From Bacillus sp. AFS055030 (GTDB lineage Bacteria > Bacillota > Bacilli > Bacillales > Bacillaceae_G), in contig NZ_NUGT01000007.1 in NCBI RefSeq assembly GCF_002574545.1, forward strand, positions 1-64,000: 64,000 nt of DNA. The letters run 5' to 3'. The notes under the pieces were generated by a model. That model worked only from the letters and a program-made list of their open reading frames with translations, was not told the DNA's origin and did no database searches. The number at the start of each line of letters is the position of its first letter. Positions within the stretch are counted from its first letter, which is position 1. The translations under genes and the position numbers were made by a program. Positions 52,609 through 62,983 of the stretch are shown here, piece after piece.

Positions 52609-52662
52609 CCTAGGTGGTGCCTTGCTTTTTGTGACACCTAAGCAGGAAAACCTACTTTTTTG
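52609..52662 (+). promoter_or_regulatory. Leader hairpins before mqo, candidate attenuator
   Basis: CCTAGGTG (52609-52616) pairs with CACCTAAG (52635-52642), one mismatch. A small AGG/CCT hairpin follows, with TTTTTT before the ribosome-binding site. This could be an intrinsic terminator in the mqo leader. Confidence 0.45.
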
Positions 52663-52689
52663 CAAAAAAAGGGGAAAAGGAAGGTTATT

Positions 52690-54189
52690 ATGAGCAACAG
52701 ACAAACTAGAACAGACGTTATCTTAATTGGTGCCGGAGTCATGAGCGCGACTTTGGGATCATTACTAAAAGAGTTAGCACCGGAAATGGAAATTAAAGTA
52801 TTCGAGAAATTAGAAAAGGCAGGAGAAGAAAGCTCTAATGAGTGGAATAATGCAGGTACGGGACATGCTGCGTTATGTGAGCTTAACTATACATCAGAAA
52901 AAGCTGATGGATCGATTGATATTAGCAAAGCAATAAAAATTAATGAGCAGTTTCAACTTTCAAGACAATTTTGGTCATATCTTGTAAATAAAAACTTGAT
53001 TGGGAATCCAGAAGAATTTATCATGCCAATTCCTCATATGAGTTTAGTGCAAGGTAAAGAAAATGTGGAATTTTTGAATAAACGATTTGAAGCGCTTTCC
53101 AAAAATCCTCTATTCAAAGGGATGGAATACTCGGAAGATGCTCAAAAGTTGAAGGAATGGATCCCGCTAATCATGGAAGGACGCACATCTAATGAGCCAA
53201 TAGCGGCAACAAAAATAGATTCAGGAACGGACGTGAACTTTGGCGCTTTAACACGTATGATGTTTGAGCACTTAGAGAGTAATAATGTAGAAATAAATTA
53301 TAGACATAGTGTTGAGGACATTAAACGCACTAGTGATGGCGGTTGGGAAGTGAAAGTGTATGATATGAGCACTGGTAACATCGATTCCCACTTTGCAAAA
53401 TTTGTCTTTATCGGTAGTGGAGGAGCTAGTCTGCCATTACTACAGAAAACTGGCATCCCAGAGTCAAAACATATTGGAGGCTTCCCTGTAAGTGGACTAT
53501 TCTTAGTATGTAACAATCCAGAGGTTGCCAAGCAACACCATGCAAAAGTATACGGAAAAGCTAAAGTTGGTGCACCACCAATGTCTGTTCCGCATCTTGA
53601 TACAAGATATATCAATAACCAAAAGTCTTTATTATTTGGGCCTTTTGCTGGGTTTTCACCAAAGTTCTTAAAAACAGGTTCAAACATGGATCTGATTAGT
53701 TCTGTAAAACCAAATAACGTTATGACTATGTTAGCAGCAGGCGTAAAAGAGATGGCTTTAACTAAATATTTAATCCAACAAGTCTTATTGTCGAATGAAA
53801 AACGTATGGAAGAATTACGTGAATTTATTCCAAATGCTAAGAGTGAGGATTGGGATATCGTAGTTGCTGGTCAACGTGTACAAGTTATTAAAGACACTCC
53901 AGCAGGGAAAGGGACACTTCAATTCGGTACTGAAGTAGTTAGTGCAGCTGATGGTTCAATAGCGGCATTACTTGGAGCATCTCCAGGTGCTTCGACAGCT
54001 GTTCACGTAATGCTTGAAGTATTAGAAAAATGCTTCCCACAACATATGATGGAATGGGCACCAAAAATTAGAGAAATGATTCCTTCATTTGGATTATCTC
54101 TACAAGAACATCCAGAACTTTTGGAAGAAATTCAGGCTTCAACTTCAAAAGCGCTTGGATTAAGCGAAAAAGAGCTAGCTTATAGTTAA
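52690..54189 (+). CDS. mqo: Malate:quinone oxidoreductase
   Basis: FAD-dependent peripheral membrane enzyme that oxidises malate to oxaloacetate and passes electrons to quinone. The 499-residue length is typical. The FAD-binding motif is [12 protein letters not shown] at the N terminus, followed by [24 protein letters not shown]-independent region [13 protein letters not shown], and a C-terminal [22 protein letters not shown] 52690 lies 7 bases after AAGGAAGG; an in-frame ATG at 52660 lies inside the leader hairpin region and is rejected. It is monocistronic with its own terminator. Confidence 0.94.
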   Translation: MSNRQTRTDVILIGAGVMSATLGSLLKELAPEMEIKVFEKLEKAGEESSNEWNNAGTGHAALCELNYTSEKADGSIDISKAIKINEQFQLSRQFWSYLVNKNLIGNPEEFIMPIPHMSLVQGKENVEFLNKRFEALSKNPLFKGMEYSEDAQKLKEWIPLIMEGRTSNEPIAATKIDSGTDVNFGALTRMMFEHLESNNVEINYRHSVEDIKRTSDGGWEVKVYDMSTGNIDSHFAKFVFIGSGGASLPLLQKTGIPESKHIGGFPVSGLFLVCNNPEVAKQHHAKVYGKAKVGAPPMSVPHLDTRYINNQKSLLFGPFAGFSPKFLKTGSNMDLISSVKPNNVMTMLAAGVKEMALTKYLIQQVLLSNEKRMEELREFIPNAKSEDWDIVVAGQRVQVIKDTPAGKGTLQFGTEVVSAADGSIAALLGASPGASTAVHVMLEVLEKCFPQHMMEWAPKIREMIPSFGLSLQEHPELLEEIQASTSKALGLSEKELAYS

Positions 54190-54193
54190 AGGT

Positions 54194-54228
54194 AAAGAAC
54201 CTTCAAACTAAATTGAAGGTTCTTTTTG
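54194..54228 (+). terminator. Terminator after mqo
   Basis: AAAGAACCTTCAA and TTGAAGGTTCTTT pair around ACTAAA and run into TTT. Confidence 0.92.
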
Positions 54229-54317
54229 TTGTCATCAATAGTTGAGAATAGTAACTAAATAAGGGAGATCATGGTGAAATATGTCGATTTAATTTTTTGG
54301 AAAATTTAAAAAAAGTA

Positions 54318-54346
54318 TTCATGATTTAAAAAAAGGGTGATATACT
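54318..54346 (+). promoter_or_regulatory. Candidate promoter of the sugar ABC operon
   Basis: An extended -10, TGATATACT (TATACT at 54341-54346), lies 17 bases after a poor -35 TTCATG (54318-54323). The first operator dyad begins 12 bases downstream, over the expected start of transcription. Confidence 0.55.
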
Positions 54347-54357
54347 ACTTACAACTG

Positions 54358-54373
54358 GTAATGACATCATTAC
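54358..54373. promoter_or_regulatory. Operator 1 of the sugar regulon
   Basis: GTAATGACATCATTAC is a perfect 16-base dyad (GTAATG-N4-CATTAC), preceded by ACTG. The same motif recurs at 54463 and 59921, all next to genes of one sugar locus. The GntR/UTRA protein at 59091 is the likely binder. Confidence 0.78.
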
Positions 54374-54462
54374 TAAGAAGGTATTATGAAATGAATACAG
54401 GGGGTGAACTGACCGTTTAATAACAGAAACAAACACTTTTGTAAGCCTTTTCAATTTAACTG

Positions 54463-54478
54463 GTAATAACATCATTAC
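54463..54478. promoter_or_regulatory. Operator 2 of the sugar regulon
   Basis: GTAATAACATCATTAC differs from operator 1 by one base and has the same ACTG before it. It lies 105 bases downstream of operator 1, within the long leader before the binding-protein gene. The pair could allow looping. Confidence 0.75.
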
Positions 54479-54575
54479 AACATGTTTATAAGGCATATTA
54501 TTCCGATTCATGTCATTTAGAGTAACTACTGGACTAAAGAGCTATTAAACTTTTAAGAGAAAGAAGGGGAATTAG

Positions 54576-55826
54576 ATGAAAAAGTGGCTTGTTTTGCTAC
54601 TAACCTTGACTTTAGGATTACTAGGATTAGCTGGATGTGGTAGCAATGACACATCGGGGAATGCAAAAGATGGAAAGGTTGAAATTACTTACGGTTTTTG
54701 GGATAAGAAGCAAGTTCCCGCGGTTGATGAAATTATAAAGTTATTTAATGAAAAGTACCCTAATATTAAAGTGAAAACTGAGCTTACTCCTTATGCACAA
54801 TATTTCCAAAAGCTAGAAACAGCTGCTACAGGAGGAGCATTACCAGACGTTTTATGGATGAATGGTCCACATGTAGTCCAATATGCGGAAGGTAAAGTAA
54901 TTGTCCCACTTAGTGACTTAGCATCAAAGGACAACTATAGTTTAGATAATTATCCGAAGTCATTAGTCGAACTTTATACAGTAGATGGAAAGCTTTATGG
55001 TATTCCAAAAGACTTTGATACTACTGGACTTTGGTATAACAAAAAGATTTTTGATGAAGCGAAAATACCTTATCCAGATGATACTTGGGATTGGAATAAG
55101 TTAAAAGAGGTAGCTAAGAAGCTTACAAATAAAGATAAGGGAGTTTACGGATTTGCAGCTTTAATGGGTAATCAAGGCGGCTATTATGATTTCATTTGGC
55201 AAAATGGTGGACATATTATTTCTGATGATGGTAAATCAGTCGGATTTGATCAACCTGAGGCGATTGAAGCACTTAAATATAATATTAGCTTTATAAAAGA
55301 AGGCATGTCTCCAACTCAAGCTCAAATGACGGAAACAGCCCCATCAGAGTTATTCTCTTCTGGAAAAATTGCTATGATGTTTGATGGACCTTGGATGGTT
55401 CCAGAATATAAGAAAAATCCAGATTTAAATGTAGCTGTTGTACCAAAAGGAAAACAACGTGCAGTTTCTATTCATGGGTTAGCAAACGTTATTGCGGCAA
55501 ATACGAAGCATAAAGATGCTGCTTGGAAGTTTGTGCAATTCCTAGGTTCTAAAGAAGCAGCAGAAGTATATGCGAAAACTGGTACTGTGATTCCTGCTTA
55601 TAATGGTACACAAGATGCTTGGTTAAAATCTGTTCCAAACTTAAATCTTCAAGCGTTTATCGATGGAGTTGATTACTCTGTTCCATTACCTAGTGTGAAA
55701 AATACCGGTGAAATCTGGCAGTATGAAACAGATATCCTGAAAAAGGCATGGAGTAATGAAGAAAGTGTTGAAGATGCTGCGAAAGAATTAACGAAAAAGG
55801 CAGACGAGGCATTAGCTAAGAACTAA
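54576..55826 (+). CDS. Sugar ABC transporter substrate-binding lipoprotein
   Basis: Extracellular receptor of a CUT1-type importer. The 416-residue product has a signal peptide ending in lipobox LAGC (Cys21), then the family core: ITYGFWDKKQVPAVDEIIKLF, LPDVLWMNGPHVVQYAEG, DGKLYGIPKDFDTTGLWYN and FSSGKIAMMFDGPWMVPEY. AAGAAGGGGA lies before the ATG. The two permeases follow after a hairpin. No ATPase gene lies in the locus, so a shared MsmX-type ATPase is likely. The ligand cannot be read from sequence. Confidence 0.9.
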   Translation: MKKWLVLLLTLTLGLLGLAGCGSNDTSGNAKDGKVEITYGFWDKKQVPAVDEIIKLFNEKYPNIKVKTELTPYAQYFQKLETAATGGALPDVLWMNGPHVVQYAEGKVIVPLSDLASKDNYSLDNYPKSLVELYTVDGKLYGIPKDFDTTGLWYNKKIFDEAKIPYPDDTWDWNKLKEVAKKLTNKDKGVYGFAALMGNQGGYYDFIWQNGGHIISDDGKSVGFDQPEAIEALKYNISFIKEGMSPTQAQMTETAPSELFSSGKIAMMFDGPWMVPEYKKNPDLNVAVVPKGKQRAVSIHGLANVIAANTKHKDAAWKFVQFLGSKEAAEVYAKTGTVIPAYNGTQDAWLKSVPNLNLQAFIDGVDYSVPLPSVKNTGEIWQYETDILKKAWSNEESVEDAAKELTKKADEALAKN

Positions 55827-55834
55827 AAAAATGG

Positions 55835-55880
55835 AGAGAAGAAGTTTTCTAAAGCCTAAAATTACTTCTTCTCTTTATTT
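55835..55880 (+). other. Stem-loop between binding-protein and permease genes
   Basis: AGAGAAGAAGT (55835-55845) and ACTTCTTCTCT (55864-55874) form a perfect 11-bp stem with an 18-base loop, followed by TTATTT. Such elements stabilise or partly terminate transcripts so that the binding protein is made in excess of the permeases. Confidence 0.75.
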
Positions 55881-55901
55881 CCCTTAAAAGGAGTGAATAC
55901 A

Positions 55902-56849
55902 GTGAAAGAAATGCCTTTACAAGTTGAAGTGAAATCAAATAGTAAATTAAAAATACCAAGCCTTTCAAAGACGAAAAAACGATCAGATTATTTTTGGGCG
56001 TATTGTATGATTGCACCGACAATGATTGGTTTAACTATTTTCTATTTATGGCCAATCATTCAAACGATTTACTTTAGTTTCACAGAATGGGGAGCATTCG
56101 GCCAATATGAGTGGACTGGATTAGACAATTATAAACGAATGCTAGAAGACTCTAACCTATTACAGTCGTTTAAAAACACAGGAATTTATATCGTTTTTAC
56201 AGTTCCGATTGGTATTTTTTTATCCATTCTTATAGCAGTTCTCTTAAATCAAAAAATTAAAGGCAAGTCTGTTTATCGAACTTTATATTTTTTACCTGTT
56301 ATTACAATGCCAGCAGCGATCGCTATGGTTTGGAGATGGTTATATAATTCGGATTATGGGCTCCTAAATTATCTTTTATCCACCTTTGGAATAAAAGGTC
56401 CACAATGGGTAAGTGATCCAAAAATTGCATTGTATTCAATTATTGTAGTAGCAATTTGGAGTGGACTTGGTTACAACATGGTTATTTTTCTTTCAGGACT
56501 ACAAGGCATTCCAAAATCATATTACGAAGCAGCGGAAATAGATGGTGCAGGGCCAGTCAAGGTCTTCTTTAAAATAACACTACCGTTACTTTCCCCGGTT
56601 ATATTCTTCGTAACAATCATGTCCTTTATTGGAGCGTTCCAAGTGTTCGATTTAATTTTTATGATGATTGGGAAAAGCAGTACAGCACTCGAGAATACCC
56701 AATCAATTGTGTACTTGTTTTATCAACATGCATTCGTAATAAATGACAAAGGTTATGCAGCTGCAATTGCAGTTTTACTATTAATCATTATTTTAATCAT
56801 TACAGCGATTCAGATGGTTTTGCAAAAGAAATGGGTTCATTATGATTGA
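55902..56849 (+). CDS. Sugar ABC transporter permease (MalF/UgpA type)
   Basis: Membrane subunit of the importer. The 315-residue product has six predicted segments, the first in YCMIAPTMIGLTIFYLWPII. The cytoplasmic EAA loop is YYEAAEIDGAGPVKVFFKITLPLLSP (split: YYEAAEIDGAGPV and FKITLPLLSP), which docks with the ATPase. GTG 55902 lies 8 bases after AAAAGGAG; GTG 55893 overlaps that site. The second permease begins 14 bases downstream. Confidence 0.9.
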   Translation: MKEMPLQVEVKSNSKLKIPSLSKTKKRSDYFWAYCMIAPTMIGLTIFYLWPIIQTIYFSFTEWGAFGQYEWTGLDNYKRMLEDSNLLQSFKNTGIYIVFTVPIGIFLSILIAVLLNQKIKGKSVYRTLYFLPVITMPAAIAMVWRWLYNSDYGLLNYLLSTFGIKGPQWVSDPKIALYSIIVVAIWSGLGYNMVIFLSGLQGIPKSYYEAAEIDGAGPVKVFFKITLPLLSPVIFFVTIMSFIGAFQVFDLIFMMIGKSSTALENTQSIVYLFYQHAFVINDKGYAAAIAVLLLIIILIITAIQMVLQKKWVHYD

Positions 56850-56863
56850 AGGAGGAGTAACCA

Positions 56864-57697
56864 TTGGAGAAAGCAAGACATCATATTACAAGTAAAACAA
56901 TCTTAATTCATTTAATTCTAATTGTCGGCGCCTTGGCGATGGTCTTCCCTTTTATATGGATGTTATTAACTTCATTAAAAACTTATGCTGAATCGATTCA
57001 TGTTCCACCTGTTATTGTTCCAAAGCATTTCCAGTGGGTAAATTATAAAGAGGTGTTTGATTTACTACCATTCTTTAAATTTATGTTTAATACGCTAATC
57101 ATCACTGTCATTCGCACAATTGGTCAATTATTATTATGCTCTTTAGCTGCATATGCTTTTGCCAGAATTGAGTTCCCGGGAAGAAATATTCTTTTTTTAA
57201 TCGCATTATCGGTTTTAATGGTTCCAGGGCAAGTCTTTTTATTACCACAATATATGATTATAGTGAAATTAGGCTGGTTAAACACTTTACAGGCAGTAAT
57301 CGTTCCAGGTTTATTTAGCGCATTTGGTACATTCCTTTTAAGACAATTTTTTATGGGGTTACCAAAGGAATTAGAGGAGGCAGCTAGATTAGATGGCTGT
57401 AATCATTTCCAAATCTATTGGAAAGTCATGCTTCCTTTAGCAAAGCCAGGTTTAGTTGCATTAGGTATCTTTACGACATTATGGAGTTGGAATGAATTAA
57501 TGTGGCCAATGATTGTTAATAGCTCACCGGAATCAATGACATTGTCCGTCGGTTTGTCATCATTACAAGGACAATATTTAACCAATTATCCAGTTTTAAT
57601 GGCAGGATCATTTTTAGCGATATTACCAATGCTTATTTTATTTATGATTTTACAAAAACAATTTATTGAAGGAATTGCAGTTACAGGTGGTAAATAA
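56864..57697 (+). CDS. Sugar ABC transporter permease (MalG/UgpE type)
   Basis: Second membrane subunit. The 277-residue product has six segments, the first in ILIHLILIVGALAMVFPFIW, and the EAA loop LEEAARLDGCNHFQIYWKV. TTG start after GAAGGAGGAG. It pairs with the upstream permease. A TTCCCGGGAA sequence inside it (57173-57182) resembles the core of a Noc-binding site. Confidence 0.9.
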   Translation: MEKARHHITSKTILIHLILIVGALAMVFPFIWMLLTSLKTYAESIHVPPVIVPKHFQWVNYKEVFDLLPFFKFMFNTLIITVIRTIGQLLLCSLAAYAFARIEFPGRNILFLIALSVLMVPGQVFLLPQYMIIVKLGWLNTLQAVIVPGLFSAFGTFLLRQFFMGLPKELEEAARLDGCNHFQIYWKVMLPLAKPGLVALGIFTTLWSWNELMWPMIVNSSPESMTLSVGLSSLQGQYLTNYPVLMAGSFLAILPMLILFMILQKQFIEGIAVTGGK

Positions 57698-57727
57698 AAA
57701 TCTTACAAAGCTTGGAGGAAACTGATT

Positions 57728-58990
57728 ATGAAAGCAGCGTTAATAGGAGCGGGAAGTAGAGGATTTTATGCATATGGATCATATGCATTACAGTATCCAC
57801 ATGAAATTCAATTTATTGCTGTAGCGGAGCCAAATAAAGAAAAAAGAGAAAAATTTGCAAAAGCTCACAACATCCCCGAGGATATGAGATTTGAAGATTG
57901 GACTGAGTTATTAGAAAAAGAACAGCTGTGTGAGGCATTATTAATCTGTAGTCCAGACCGTAATCATTATAAACCTGTTATGAAGGCAATTGAAAAAGGA
58001 TACAGTATTTTATTAGAAAAGCCGATGTCTCCAGAACCAATTGAGACGTTAAAAATAGCTGAAGCAGCAGAAAGACATAATACATTGTTAACGGTATGTC
58101 ATGTTATGAGATATGCGCCATTTTATCAAGCATTAAAAGAAGTAGTTGATCGAAAGGTAATCGGTGATATCGTATCGATCCAGTGGAATGAGAATGTAGG
58201 TTACTTTCACCAAGCTCATAGTTTTGTCCGCGGAAACTGGCGAAACTCATCTGAATCAAGCTCCATGCTTTTACAAAAAAGTTGCCATGATATGGATATG
58301 CTTGCGTGGTTAATTGGCACAGAGTGTAAGAGTGTGTCTTCATACGGAAGTTTAACGTACTTTAAAAAGGAAAACGCACCAGAGGGTTCAACAGATCGCT
58401 GCTTGGATGGTTGTAAGGTGGAAAAGGAATGCCCTTATTCAGCGGCAAAATGGTATTTACACGACCGCGATGTTTGGCCAGCAAATGTTATTTCAGCAAG
58501 TTCAAGTCTTGAAAGTAGACTTAAGGCAATTCAAGAGGGACCATATGGTCGCTGTGTATATCACTGTGATAATGATGTTGTTGATCATCAAGTAGTTAAT
58601 TTATTATTTGAAAATGACGTAACAGTAGCATTTACTATGACTGCATTTACAAATGAGACATTCCGTAACTTTAAAATTATGGGAACAAAAGGCGAAATAA
58701 TTGGAAATGATACGAAAAATGAAATTGAAGTTAATTATTTTTCCGGTAAGAAGGAATTAATTAAGCCATCAACTGTAGATGGTGGTCATATGGGAGCCGA
58801 TACAAGTATTATGGCTGATTTCATTCAACGCGTTACTAAAAAAGACAAAGGCAGCTTAACATCAGCAATTGTATCTGCTAAAAGTCATATGATCGCTTAT
58901 GCTGCAGAAGAATCAAGAGTTTCAGGAACAATGGTTTCACTAGATGACTATGAGAAAAAATTAAGAATGACAGAAGAGAGAGTTTTGTAG
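57728..58990 (+). CDS. Gfo/Idh/MocA family NAD(P)-dependent oxidoreductase
   Basis: The 420-residue product has an N-terminal Rossmann domain (ALIGAGSRGFYAYG, the GxGxxG-like loop; LLICSPDRNHYKP; LLEKPMSPEP with the conserved EKP). A C-terminal substrate domain has RGNWRNSSESSSMLLQKSCHDMDML, with the catalytic-type Lys and His, a cysteine cluster (DRCLDGCKVEKECPYS) and GRCVYHCDNDVVDHQVV. Members oxidise or reduce sugar hydroxyls, often at C3, and some family members act as glycosidases through a transient oxidation. It lies 30 bases after the permeases, so the transported sugar or glycoside is the likely substrate. TTGGAGG precedes the ATG. Confidence 0.82.
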   Translation: MKAALIGAGSRGFYAYGSYALQYPHEIQFIAVAEPNKEKREKFAKAHNIPEDMRFEDWTELLEKEQLCEALLICSPDRNHYKPVMKAIEKGYSILLEKPMSPEPIETLKIAEAAERHNTLLTVCHVMRYAPFYQALKEVVDRKVIGDIVSIQWNENVGYFHQAHSFVRGNWRNSSESSSMLLQKSCHDMDMLAWLIGTECKSVSSYGSLTYFKKENAPEGSTDRCLDGCKVEKECPYSAAKWYLHDRDVWPANVISASSSLESRLKAIQEGPYGRCVYHCDNDVVDHQVVNLLFENDVTVAFTMTAFTNETFRNFKIMGTKGEIIGNDTKNEIEVNYFSGKKELIKPSTVDGGHMGADTSIMADFIQRVTKKDKGSLTSAIVSAKSHMIAYAAEESRVSGTMVSLDDYEKKLRMTEERVL

Positions 58991-59012
58991 AAAATTCTGT
59001 CGCGACATAATG

Positions 59013-59075
59013 TGGTATCTTTTTCAATATTATGTATAATAGATGTATATTCAACTGGTTATGACAAAGATACCA
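59013..59075. promoter_or_regulatory. gntR promoter region with inverted repeats
   Basis: TGGTATCTTT (59013-59022) and AAAGATACCA (59066-59075) are perfect 10-base inverted repeats flanking a -10 TATAAT (59035-59040) with no good -35. The left arm lies where a -35 would be. The right arm is preceded by ACTGGTTATGACA, which partly resembles the GTAATG operators. Autoregulation of gntR is likely. Confidence 0.6.
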
Positions 59076-59090
59076 CTAAAGGAGCTAATC

Positions 59091-59810
59091 ATGGTAGAAA
59101 AGGATTCCCGACTTCCTCTTTATTATCAATTAATGGACATTTTATTAGAAAAAATCGAATCAGGCGAGCTTGCTGAAAATGATCAGCTACCATCTGAACG
59201 AGAATTATGTGACACTTATCAAGTTAGCCGAACAACGGTAAGACAGACGATGCAAGAGCTTGAAAAACAAGGTTATATTTATAAAGTCCACGGCAAGGGG
59301 ACATATGTTTCCCAAAGAACGTATAACCAAAGTCTCGTAAAATTTTATAGTTTTACAGAAGAAATGAAAAAAGCAGGGAAAATACCAACGACATCGGTCG
59401 TTTCTTTTGAAAAAATCAATTGTGACAGTAAAGTAGCAAAGGTCATGGAAATACCGGTAGAAGAAGAGGTATTTAAGATCGTTCGGTTAAGACTTGCAGA
59501 TCAGGAACCGATGTTATATGAAACCTCCTATGTACCCGTAAAGGATTTTAAAAATTTATCTAGTGAAGAATTGCAACATACACCGATGTATGAAATCTTT
59601 AGAACTCAGTATAATGTAAATATTTCTAGCGCCTTAGAAAGCTTTATGGCTGTTAGTGCTAATAAAGTGGAATCAGAAATGCTTAACATTACTGAGGGTG
59701 CACCATGTCTTATGCTTAAACGGGTAACTTACGAACAAAGCAAAGTAATTGAGTATACAATTTCGATTGCAAGAGGAGATAAATTTACTTATACAGTAGA
59801 GCTGAAATAG
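59091..59810 (+). CDS. GntR/HutC (UTRA) family transcriptional regulator
   Basis: The 239-residue product has an N-terminal winged helix (PLYYQLMDILLEKIESGEL, LPSERELCDTYQVSRTTVRQT, GYIYKVHGKGTYV) and a C-terminal UTRA effector domain (VVSFEKINCDSKVAKVM to DKFTYTVELK). UTRA proteins such as NagR bind phosphosugars and usually repress. ATG 59091 lies 6 bases after AAAGGAG; a longer frame starting at 59043 runs through the promoter repeats and is rejected. It sits between the import genes and the catabolic enzymes and probably binds the GTAATG-N4-CATTAC sites. Confidence 0.9.
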   Translation: MVEKDSRLPLYYQLMDILLEKIESGELAENDQLPSERELCDTYQVSRTTVRQTMQELEKQGYIYKVHGKGTYVSQRTYNQSLVKFYSFTEEMKKAGKIPTTSVVSFEKINCDSKVAKVMEIPVEEEVFKIVRLRLADQEPMLYETSYVPVKDFKNLSSEELQHTPMYEIFRTQYNVNISSALESFMAVSANKVESEMLNITEGAPCLMLKRVTYEQSKVIEYTISIARGDKFTYTVELK

Positions 59811-59920
59811 GCACTAAAGACTGCTTATCAAACGAATACATGCGGTCAGTCTAAAACCAGCTTTTAAAGTGTTTTCTACGTGCTAAAAATAGATACAGAG
59901 GTATCTATTTAACCAAACTG

Positions 59921-59936
59921 GTAATGATGACATTAA
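59921..59936. promoter_or_regulatory. Operator 3 of the sugar regulon
   Basis: GTAATGATGACATTAA fits GTAATG-N4-CATTAC with one change and is preceded by ACTG like the other two. It lies 24 bases before the agaS start. Just upstream AGATAC-AGAG-GTATCT (59891-59906) is another small dyad. Confidence 0.7.
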
Positions 59937-59959
59937 CAGTTAAAATAGGAGGAAATAGA

Positions 59960-62019
<2,060 letters not shown>

Positions 62020-62023
62020 AAAA

Positions 62024-62983
62024 ATGATTGCTACAATTACATTAAACCCAGCTATTGATATTCGGTATAATCTACCCGTCTTTCATTTAGATGGTGTTAA
62101 CCGTGTTACAACTGTAGATAAAACAGCTGGTGGAAAAGGACTTAACGTATCACGTGTATTATCTCAGTTAGGGGCTAAAGTTACTTGCACCGGTTTTTTA
62201 GGCGGTAAAAGTGGCGAATGGATATCCGAGCAACTCCCAAATTACAATTTAATTAATCGTTTTGTAAAAATAGAGGGAGAGACAAGGTTTTGTTTAGCAA
62301 TTGAATCGAAAGAAGGTCATACAGAAATTCTTGAACAAGGACCAGATATAGTAGAAAATGAAAGAGAAGAATTTTTGAAAACTTTTGATACCATTCTAGA
62401 AATGAATAACTATATTGTAGGTTCCGGTAGTTTGCCTTCTGGAATCGATTCTGATTTTTATAGAAATATAATTGAAAAAACGAATCAAAAAGGGAAGTAT
62501 TTTCTATTAGATTCAAGCGGAGAATCACTAGCCCATGGTATAAAGGGGAAGCCTTTTTTAATTAAGCCGAACAGAGAAGAGTTTTGCAGGTTAATTGGGT
62601 TACACCAATTATCAATAGAGGATATGATCAAGTACGCCCGGGATATATGCCAAAAGGGTACCAAATACGTTTTACTTTCATTAGGAAGAGAAGGTGCTCT
62701 TTTAATTAGTGAAAATACTACACTGCAGGCAGTTATTCCATCTTTAACAAATGCGCACCAAGTTGGATCAGGAGATAGTATGCTTGCAGGATTTACCTTT
62801 GCTCATTCGAAAGGTTTTTCAATAGAAGATACTTTAAAGTGGTCATGTGCCTGTGGGATTTCCAATGCTTCCTCAGAGAGGACTGGGTCAGTTGAATTAT
62901 CAAAAGTTCAATATTACTTTAATCTCATTAAGGTGAAGGATTTAACAGGGGGAGATCAAGGTGGAAAATATAGTTTGTTTTGA
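62024..62983 (+). CDS. PfkB-family hexose-phosphate kinase (LacC/1-PFK type)
   Basis: ATP-dependent kinase of 319 residues, beginning MIATITLNPAIDI with KTAGGKGLNVSRVLSQLGA. It has GSLPSGI, IKPNREEF and the C-terminal anion hole and catalytic base GSGDSMLAGF. In this locus it probably phosphorylates tagatose-6-phosphate to the 1,6-bisphosphate for the aldolase four bases upstream. ROK kinase translation starts within its last codons (23-base overlap). Confidence 0.88.
   Translation: MIATITLNPAIDIRYNLPVFHLDGVNRVTTVDKTAGGKGLNVSRVLSQLGAKVTCTGFLGGKSGEWISEQLPNYNLINRFVKIEGETRFCLAIESKEGHTEILEQGPDIVENEREEFLKTFDTILEMNNYIVGSGSLPSGIDSDFYRNIIEKTNQKGKYFLLDSSGESLAHGIKGKPFLIKPNREEFCRLIGLHQLSIEDMIKYARDICQKGTKYVLLSLGREGALLISENTTLQAVIPSLTNAHQVGSGDSMLAGFTFAHSKGFSIEDTLKWSCACGISNASSERTGSVELSKVQYYFNLIKVKDLTGGDQGGKYSLF

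Noticed and set aside
52660-52689. Earlier ATG start for mqo giving MQKKGKRKV
   Set aside because: It lies in the leader T/A-rich hairpin region without a ribosome-binding site, while ATG 52690 has AAGGAAGG at good spacing and matches homologues.
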